From the NCBI GenBank assembly GCA_002167265.1, contig NHDJ01000009.1, positions 1 through 12,993 of the forward strand: DNA of 12,993 nt. Reading direction: 5' to 3'. The DNA is from Verrucomicrobia bacterium TMED56 (GTDB lineage Bacteria; Verrucomicrobiota; Verrucomicrobiia; Opitutales; Seribacteraceae). Positions 5,921 to 11,357 of this stretch are shown here, piece by piece. The translations under genes and the position numbers were made by a program. The notes under the pieces were generated by a model. The model was not told the DNA's origin. It made no database searches and was given only the letters and a program-made list of their open reading frames with translations. The first letter of the stretch is position 1. Each line of letters starts with the position of its first letter.

Positions 5921-7003
5921 TCATCCAGGGGGAGAAAATTTACCAGAAGACACTTTAAAAGATTCCCAAATAGCTGACTCATTTTCAGAAGGATAAGCAG
6001 TTCCAGTTGCAAAAACTTGAGCTTCAGGAGGCAATAACTTGCGGAAATTAGATTTACGAAGTTGATCAAGTTCACCTAAAATGTCATCCGCAAGAAGAAT
6101 TGGAATTCTACCCAGACCATCTCGCAGGTAAGAGAACTCCGCAAGTCGCAGAGCAAGTACCAACCCACGCTGTTGGCCCTCCGAGGCATAGGTTCTGGCA
6201 TCCTTATTATTTAGTTTAAAGAAAAAATCGTCTCTATGGGGCCCCTTTCGAGTAGAGCCAACCATTTGGTCACGATAACGCTCATCAAAGAGTTTATTTA
6301 AATATTCATCTACCGAATTAATTGGTAAATCCGGGTTGTACTCAATATCAGCAACTTCTTGCTCATCGGTTAATGAAAAATAACTTTTGGCAAGTGTTTT
6401 GGATATCTTAGGAATGGATTGAGCACGCATTGAATACAGAGCAACCGCAGTCTGCGCAAGTGCTTGCTCGAAAGCAAGAAGTTCGCCATCACTTGCCTCG
6501 TGCTTAAGAAGAGCGTTTCTTTCGCGAAGTGAACGGTGGTATCCTTGGAGACTATTAAAATATTCCAAGGACGAAGATGAAAGCAAGAGATCTAGCCATT
6601 TACGGCGATCTGCAGGTCCTTCTCTAATTAAACGAAAATCTCTTGAACTTAAGGTCACCATTGGAAAACTCCCTAGGTGCTCACCTAATTTTTTTATCCT
6701 TGTCCCATTTACTTCAAGTTTCTTTTCACCTTTTGAACGAAAAGATAAAAAAACTTCCTGCTCATTTCCATCGTCGTCAAGAAATCTGTAGAAATTTTGA
6801 CTTAAAGGTTCACCTTCCCTGACCAACCCTTCCATTCCACTCTTTCGGAATGATCTAAGCGTTCCAGCCATTCCTATCGCTTCCAATAAATTAGTCTTTC
6901 CCTGACCGTTTGGACCTAAAAGAAATATACGATCTCCTGAAAAGGAAATGGTCGCAGACACAATGTTGCGAAAGTTCTCAATGTTCAGCGATAGTAGGCG
7001 CAC
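5921..7003 (-). CDS. recF: DNA replication and repair protein RecF
   Basis: RecF is an SMC/ABC-type ATPase that binds gapped DNA and, with RecO and RecR, loads RecA. The 360-residue protein has the normal length and all key motifs: MRLLSLNIENFRN at the start, Walker A GPNGQGKT (30-37), the RecF-specific SSRDFRLIREGPADRRKWLD (119-138), TRKGPHRDD (251-259), the ABC signature SEGQQRGLVLALRLAEF (274-290) and Walker B ILLADDI with ELD (302-313). The start is GTG at 7001-7003, fixed by the universal N-terminal motif. It lies 11 bases after the cysteine desulfurase stop, with no clear Shine-Dalgarno, consistent with coupling. It is not beside dnaA-dnaN as in many bacteria; instead it is in a run that also carries ruvC and a RecO-like gene. 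Confidence 0.95.
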   Translation of the reverse strand: MRLLSLNIENFRNIVSATISFSGDRIFLLGPNGQGKTNLLEAIGMAGTLRSFRKSGMEGLVREGEPLSQNFYRFLDDDGNEQEVFLSFRSKGEKKLEVNGTRIKKLGEHLGSFPMVTLSSRDFRLIREGPADRRKWLDLLLSSSSLEYFNSLQGYHRSLRERNALLKHEASDGELLAFEQALAQTAVALYSMRAQSIPKISKTLAKSYFSLTDEQEVADIEYNPDLPINSVDEYLNKLFDERYRDQMVGSTRKGPHRDDFFFKLNNKDARTYASEGQQRGLVLALRLAEFSYLRDGLGRIPILLADDILGELDQLRKSNFRKLLPPEAQVFATGTAYPSENESAIWESFKVSSGKFSPPG

Positions 7004-7014
7004 TCAAGATTAAA

Positions 7015-8160
7015 TTAGAGGGAAATAACTGCAGAATCACGGGATTCCTCCTGAAGCTCCATAAAGGTTTTATCAAATGCAGATAGCAATGCAGCCCAAT
7101 CAGCACTGCTATTTGAAAAATATGAACTCACACGAACTAAACGCCTACTCTCTATGTCAGATAAATTAAGGGCTGTGGCTAGGGGTGAACCTCCAAATTT
7201 TGATGTGGAACAGGCAGACCCTGTGGAAACTTGGAATCCCAGTTTATCCAATTTACCTACCCACCGAAAATTTTCGAAATCTGGCATAATCATCAGTGAA
7301 GTATTCCAGAGACGTCTTGCTCCGCACCCGATAATCTTCAGATCTGGAAAAAGCTTGAGCATCTGGTGTTCAAACCTGTCTCGGATTGCCGCAAGTTCAC
7401 TTGTATCAATGCAAGAATTTTCCACTGCTAAAAACGCCGCATGGGAAGATGAAACAGCTGCAAAATTCTCAGTCCCACCTCTCATACCTTTTTCCTGTTG
7501 TCCACCAATAAGAAAAGGGGAAAAGCACTTTCCCATTAGCCACCCGACTCCCTTGGGTCCACCAAATTTATGGGCACTTGATATGAAGGAAGAGCAAAGG
7601 GAAAGGCCTTTGACATTTTTCTTTCCGATGAGCTGTGTACTGTCACAATGGAAATGAATTCCATGACTTTTACAAATTACTGCGGCTTCTTTCCATGGTT
7701 GAACAACTCCAGATTCATTGCTGGCTGCCATAATCGAAACTAACACTGGAGGAGTTGAAATTCTCAGGTAATCTTCAAGTTCGGAGATACAAATCGTTCC
7801 ATCAGGTTGTGCTCTCAGGAAATCGACCCTTTTGGGAAACCAATATTCTGCCGCATCTGTTACACTCGGATGCTCGAAAGGAGAAAGAAGGACTCTATCT
7901 GAAGACGAGGAGGACCGTGATAAAGCAAAAAATACGGAATTGTTTGCCTCCGTTGCACCTGAGGTAAAAACCACTTCATCATGACTAACTCCAAAGATTG
8001 AAGAGATCTCTTCTCTACATATTTCCAAAGATGCTCGAAGTTGAGCCCCCAACCGATAGGGAGAGGAAGGGTTCGCCCAACTTTCACTTAAAGCTTTTAC
8101 AAATACCTCATGTGCGTTGGGATGGAGAGGTGTGGTTGCGTTATTGTCGAAATACGACAT
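7015..8160 (-). CDS. Cysteine desulfurase, NifS/IscS (group I) type
   Basis: This PLP enzyme takes sulfur from L-cysteine as a protein-bound persulfide for iron-sulfur cluster or tRNA thiolation pathways. From the ATG at 8158-8160 it has 381 residues, typical for the family. Motifs in order: YFDNNATTPLHP at the N-terminus, TSGATEANN (66-74), EHPSV with H97, the PLP-ring contacts D173 and Q176 in HCDSTQLIGK, the Schiff-base lysine K198 in SSAHKFGGPKGVGW, GMRGGTEN (225-232) and the persulfide cysteine C317 in STGSACSTS. The frame stays open 20 residues further upstream, but that part overlaps the preceding lipoprotein gene and does not look like this family, so the inner ATG beside the YFDNNATT motif is chosen. 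No iscU, sufE or thiI gene is adjacent, so the sulfur acceptor is unknown. Confidence 0.93.
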   Translation of the reverse strand: MSYFDNNATTPLHPNAHEVFVKALSESWANPSSPYRLGAQLRASLEICREEISSIFGVSHDEVVFTSGATEANNSVFFALSRSSSSSDRVLLSPFEHPSVTDAAEYWFPKRVDFLRAQPDGTICISELEDYLRISTPPVLVSIMAASNESGVVQPWKEAAVICKSHGIHFHCDSTQLIGKKNVKGLSLCSSFISSAHKFGGPKGVGWLMGKCFSPFLIGGQQEKGMRGGTENFAAVSSSHAAFLAVENSCIDTSELAAIRDRFEHQMLKLFPDLKIIGCGARRLWNTSLMIMPDFENFRWVGKLDKLGFQVSTGSACSTSKFGGSPLATALNLSDIESRRLVRVSSYFSNSSADWAALLSAFDKTFMELQEESRDSAVISL

Positions 8161-8173
8161 GCAATACTTAAAT

Positions 8174-8947
8174 TCAGCGAGATGCGGGAACAGGAGGGAT
8201 CCGTAATTTTTGCCCCACACTCAAACTGTTCTTGCTTCGCATGACATCCCTATTTGCCTGATAGATAAGATCGATGTGGGAGGAATCTCCATAGAATTTA
8301 CGACTTATGGCATAGAGACTATCACCACTTTTAACTACATAACTTTGAGTGTTTTCAGGACCTGGAGGGCGTGCAGGTTTTATTAATACTGAAACATTAG
8401 GTGCAACAAGCACTGGTGCTGGTTTTTTCGAGAGGGTCTCTGTTGAAGAACCTCCTTGGATTTGATTATTGCGAGGCATCCCCAATCGAATGCGAAGATC
8501 GGAAACTTCACGCTTTAATAGGTCATTTGCTTCTTTTAGCTCCAAGGAGTCAAGATACTCGCCATAAGGCTCTCCTGGAAGCTTTCTGAGGATTTCTCGT
8601 TCTGCAGTAATAATAAGTTGCTCAACTTTGGAAGCTTCCCGTGAATTGGGTTCAAGCAAAAGATATCGGCGAAAATGATATATGGCCGCAACTGGATCTT
8701 TGCGTCCATCAAGGGAAAGAAGCAATCTACCACACTCAAGGTGAGATTGAGGGCACTCGGAAAGGCGACGAGTTACTGCCAAAAACTCGTCCAAAGCCTC
8801 TTTGCCTTTACCCACTTTAAGCAGCGATTTACCCCGCTCAAAAGCAGGATGATCCTCCTCCTGGATCAGTTCGTCTTGAGGACCACATGATGCAATCAAC
8901 AAAAGAAGATAAGATAAAGAACATATATTAATCATTGAAGATTTCAT
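8174..8947 (-). CDS. Lipoprotein with TPR-like repeats and a C-terminal LysM domain
   Basis: From the ATG at 8945-8947 the protein has 257 residues. MKSSMINICSLSYLLLLIAS followed by C21 is a good lipoprotein signal (I-A-S-C lipobox). Residues about 33-115 look like two TPR-type helical repeats (HPAFERGKSLLKVGKGKEAL, then a segment with HFRRYLLLEPNS). A charged helix with ELKEANDLLKREVSDLRIRL may form a coiled coil, then a Pro-rich linker leads to a LysM domain: YVVKSGDSLYAISRKFYGD, LIYQANRD, LSVGQKLRIP. LysM binds N-acetylglucosamine in peptidoglycan, so the protein probably bridges membrane and cell wall. The frame extends 25 residues upstream, but the chosen ATG sits in an ATGA overlap with the stop of the YjbQ-family gene and starts the lipoprotein signal. 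No enzyme domain is visible. Confidence 0.87.
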   Translation of the reverse strand: MKSSMINICSLSYLLLLIASCGPQDELIQEEDHPAFERGKSLLKVGKGKEALDEFLAVTRRLSECPQSHLECGRLLLSLDGRKDPVAAIYHFRRYLLLEPNSREASKVEQLIITAEREILRKLPGEPYGEYLDSLELKEANDLLKREVSDLRIRLGMPRNNQIQGGSSTETLSKKPAPVLVAPNVSVLIKPARPPGPENTQSYVVKSGDSLYAISRKFYGDSSHIDLIYQANRDVMRSKNSLSVGQKLRIPPVPASR

Positions 8948-9363
8948 TCCCCGAGAAAAGAAAATGTGAGATTTCTTATATGGGAAGACGCCCTGTGCTC
9001 CCAGAGAAAAATCCCTTGCCAAGTACCAAGTTGTAGTTGCCCGTCACTAAATGGTATATTTTCGCTACTCCGGGTCAGTGCCATCTTAATATGAGATGGC
9101 ATATCATCTGGACCCTCATAGGTATGAATAAAATGAGGATAATTTTCTGGAACCAGATCATCCATAAAACGCTCAAGATCCTTTCGGGCAGTAGGGTCCG
9201 CATTCTCCATAATGACTAGACTGCAACTAGTGTGCTTAAGAAATACGCTGGCAATTCCATCTGACAGACTGGATTCCTCGAGCCCTTGGGAAACAGCAGA
9301 GGTAATCTCGAAAGTCCCCTTGCCGTTAGTTGTAATTTTCCATTCTTTCTTAAAAATCCCCAT
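8944..9363 (-). CDS. YjbQ/UPF0047 family protein
   Basis: This 139-residue protein matches the small beta-rich YjbQ (UPF0047) family throughout: GIASVFLKHTSCSLVIMENA (36-55), DLERFMDDLVPENYPHFIH, the histidine in MPSHIKMALT (H91), IPFSDGQLQLGTWQGIFLWE and the terminal R-N-L-T-F strand. Some relatives are annotated as secondary thiamine-phosphate synthases because they can relieve thiamine auxotrophy when overexpressed; the physiological role is not settled, so I do not assign one. The canonical HTT is HTS here. The frame begins with TTG at 9367-9369, but the ATG at 9361-9363 gives the normal N-terminus. Its stop overlaps the next ATG (ATGA), so it is coupled to the LysM lipoprotein gene. Confidence 0.86.
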   Translation of the reverse strand: MGIFKKEWKITTNGKGTFEITSAVSQGLEESSLSDGIASVFLKHTSCSLVIMENADPTARKDLERFMDDLVPENYPHFIHTYEGPDDMPSHIKMALTRSSENIPFSDGQLQLGTWQGIFLWEHRASSHIRNLTFSFLGE

Positions 9364-9427
9364 TTCCAAAAATTCTATTGAATTGAGTTTTGATTCCGTT
9401 TCATGAATTCGTCGAGTAAAAAAAGAT

Positions 9428-10033
9428 TTAACAACGAAGTTCTGTGTCAGAGTTGAACCATTTGCATAGCGAATCCAATAATTCCGGTACTTCCTGAATG
9501 AAAGCAGGAGAGCTTTTTACAGGTTGGCTTAATACAAAAATTGCTATTTCCCTTAATCTCAGCTTCTGGCTCATCAACCAAGATTCTTTAACTGGCAGTC
9601 CTTCCGAACGGGCAAAAAGATAAAGAGCTTTGAGCAAGGTAGTAGAAGAAGACCCATTTTCCATGAAAGATCTTAACGCATTTTCCAAGATTTGTAGATA
9701 AGGCTTAGGATCAAGAAGATGCTCCCCATTATCCAAATAAAAACGGGCCAAGAAACCAGCATCTTCAAAACGCTTTCTATCCAATGCCAATTCACGACGT
9801 TTTTGAAAAATTTCAAAATCTTTAACAAAAGGTAAGCCTTGCTGATTAGGAACTTTCAAGGCAAGCTCTACATCATCAAATAGATCGGGAGGAGAAAAAG
9901 TATTAAGTTTTCTAACTTTTCTTAAAAGACATGTTTTAAGTCCTAAATCTGTAAAAACTAGAAGTCTTATAAAATTTTCCCCGACATCCACTTTTCCAAG
10001 CAAGATTCCCTGGATAACAGACTCGGGGTTCAT
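9428..10033 (-). CDS. RecO-like protein (probable DNA repair protein RecO, no zinc finger)
   Basis: This 201-residue protein resembles RecO in outline. The N-terminus (VIQGILLGKVDVGENFIRLL then VFTDLGLKTCLLRKVRK) fits the RecO OB-fold, with the usual E in the first turn and FT..GL in the third strand. The rest is helical, with LLKALYLFARSEGLPVKESW near residues 132-151. RecO binds single-stranded DNA and works with RecR and RecF to load RecA. The four-cysteine zinc module of many RecO proteins is absent and the protein is some 40 residues shorter than E. coli RecO, so similarity is partial. Context supports the call: PgpH, YbeY and RecO are clustered in Bacillus and other bacteria, and recF lies four genes downstream. 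The ATG overlaps the stop of a possible 27-codon ORF in an ATGA junction. A lineage-specific protein of other function remains possible. Confidence 0.66.
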   Translation of the reverse strand: MNPESVIQGILLGKVDVGENFIRLLVFTDLGLKTCLLRKVRKLNTFSPPDLFDDVELALKVPNQQGLPFVKDFEIFQKRRELALDRKRFEDAGFLARFYLDNGEHLLDPKPYLQILENALRSFMENGSSSTTLLKALYLFARSEGLPVKESWLMSQKLRLREIAIFVLSQPVKSSPAFIQEVPELLDSLCKWFNSDTELRC

Positions 10034-10113
10034 TGTTGATTAGGATTCCAGAGACTTAAGCTTTTGTTCAGTTGATCTAAATTTTCAGCTGCCGTTGTTT
10101 GTGGTCTTCCCAT
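10030..10113 (-). CDS. Possible 27-residue ORF coupled to the RecO-like gene
   Basis: An ATG at 10111-10113 opens a frame of 27 codons that ends in TGA at 10030-10032. The stop shares ATGA with the start of the RecO-like gene, a common arrangement for translational coupling. The peptide begins MGRPQTTAAENLDQLNKSLS and ends in a Trp and a Gln pair; it is polar and helical with no signal or membrane segment. It is in a different frame from the RecO-like gene, has no Shine-Dalgarno, and follows a run of seven C on the coding strand. It occupies most of the 127-base gap after the DUF502 gene, the longest gap in the minus-strand run. It may be a leader peptide, or chance. Confidence 0.28.
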   Translation of the reverse strand: MGRPQTTAAENLDQLNKSLSLWNPNQQ

Positions 10114-10160
10114 TAGTTTAAGAAAGAGGGGGGGAAAGATTTACTTTAATTAGAGGAAGC

Positions 10161-10844
10161 TCAATCCTGGTTATCGTCAGCCTGTCCCTTTCGGTTTTTC
10201 GGGTGCGGAGTAACCGCTCCTCCAGAAATTAGCATTTTCATACCGTCTCCGACTGACATATCAAGAGAGTAAACCTCTTCTATTGGGACAAGAAGAAGGA
10301 ATCCACTAGTTGGATTTGGAGTTGTGGGAACAAAAACATTCAGGACTTTTCGTTTCAATACTGACTCAGTCTCATGAGATCCTTCAGCGGTAACAAATCC
10401 CAGTACCCAGCAATCTTTCCTTGGGTATTCAACCAATACAACTTCTTTAAAAACAGCACGGTTTTCCTGTCCAAAAGTCTCAACAATTTGCTTAACCGAT
10501 CGATATACAGTGCTCAAGAAAGGAACCTTATCCAAAACTTTTTCAGTTGTGGAAATAAAAAATTTCCCCAATACATAATTTGAAAGAAATCCAAGTAATG
10601 TCAGGGCTAAAATTCCAGAAAGCAGTCCGACTATTGCAAGTAAAGTCTCCAATCCAAAAAAGAATTGATCTGAAGAAACGCCCAATTGACTAGCCAGCCT
10701 AGTGGCAGGTTCCTTAAACATATCCAAAAGGAAATCGAGGACAAAAATCGTGGTACCCAATGGTAAAAAAATTAACAACCCGGTCAAAAACGCATTTCGA
10801 AAACGTTTTGCAAAAGAACTGCTTTTGACTGAATCTTCAACCAT
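10161..10844 (-). CDS. DUF502 family membrane protein
   Basis: This 227-residue inner-membrane protein has two hydrophobic segments, FLTGLLIFLPLGTTIFVLDF (19-38) and LLAIVGLLSGILALTLLGFL (68-87). A soluble C-terminal domain follows. The DUF502 signature is clear: the first segment with 'G(L)...PLG.T', VPFLSTVYRSVKQIVETFG, VVLVEYPRKDCWVLGFVT, VFVPTTPNPTSGFLLLVPIE and LDMSVGDGMKMLISGG. The molecular function of the family is unknown. In this run it takes the place between ybeY and a RecO-like gene. Its ATG is 15 bases after the ybeY stop without a Shine-Dalgarno, suggesting the same transcript. Confidence 0.88.
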   Translation of the reverse strand: MVEDSVKSSSFAKRFRNAFLTGLLIFLPLGTTIFVLDFLLDMFKEPATRLASQLGVSSDQFFFGLETLLAIVGLLSGILALTLLGFLSNYVLGKFFISTTEKVLDKVPFLSTVYRSVKQIVETFGQENRAVFKEVVLVEYPRKDCWVLGFVTAEGSHETESVLKRKVLNVFVPTTPNPTSGFLLLVPIEEVYSLDMSVGDGMKMLISGGAVTPHPKNRKGQADDNQD

Positions 10845-10859
10845 TTAGCTTAGGTATAA

Positions 10860-11357
10860 TCATGGGACAGAGGGTGCGAGATTAAAATCTGGCCACAAAT
10901 TCGATTTTCTTATGAGGTGCAGGCATCGTTGCTCTTCATTTCTCATGAGTTGACGCTCGAATTTTTCAAGATCGTCGAACCCAACAAGATGTAACCAACC
11001 ATGAATCAAATAAAGTGCAAGTTCATGACAAAAAGGAATTTTACGGGCAATTGACTCCTCCTTTGCCTGATCTACGGAAACACATATCTCCCCAGCAAGT
11101 CCTTCATCCGGGTCTGTTGGAAAGGTAATTACATCAGTTGGACGGAAATCATTTAAGAATTCTCCATGAAGACGATTATGGCGTTCTCTCTCCATAAAAA
11201 CAATTGAAAGAACACCTGCCGGGCAACCAGAATAAAGAGAGCAAATGGATTCAAAAAAAGATCTCAATTTCAAATCAGAATAAGACAACCTAGGGTGCAG
11301 GTTATTGAATTCGAGACTAAGTTGCAGCTCAGGACAATTTTCAGTTCGAGGATTCAC
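10860..11357 (-). CDS. ybeY: Endoribonuclease YbeY
   Basis: YbeY is a zinc-dependent RNase involved in 16S rRNA 3'-end maturation and ribosome quality control. Visible marks are the strand with LSIVFMERE, then LNDFRPTDVITFPTD, LAGEICVSVDQAKEES and the metal motif HGWLHLVGFDD. The family motif is H-G-x-L-H-L-x-G-[FY]-D-H; here the last residue, the third zinc ligand, is Asp (H119, H123, D129). The frame starts with a TTG at 11415-11417 that would overlap the upstream HD gene by 77 bases. I prefer the GTG at 11355-11357, which leaves a 17-base overlap and gives 165 residues, near the usual 150-170; neither start has a good Shine-Dalgarno. The pgpH-ybeY pair is a widespread gene neighbourhood. 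Confidence 0.9.
   Translation of the reverse strand: MNPRTENCPELQLSLEFNNLHPRLSYSDLKLRSFFESICSLYSGCPAGVLSIVFMERERHNRLHGEFLNDFRPTDVITFPTDPDEGLAGEICVSVDQAKEESIARKIPFCHELALYLIHGWLHLVGFDDLEKFERQLMRNEEQRCLHLIRKSNLWPDFNLAPSVP

Noticed and set aside
5878..6075. A 65-codon minus-strand frame overlapping the end of recF
   Set aside because: It lies mostly within recF in another frame and has low-complexity Leu/Phe composition.
7154..7657. A 167-codon open frame on the plus strand
   Set aside because: It is antisense to the well-supported cysteine desulfurase gene, matches no family I know and has biased composition typical of a shadow frame.
9364..9386. A small hairpin (AATTC/GAATT with a T run) between the RecO-like and YjbQ-family genes as a terminator
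   Set aside because: The stem is only five mostly A-T pairs and abuts the YjbQ start; too weak to call.
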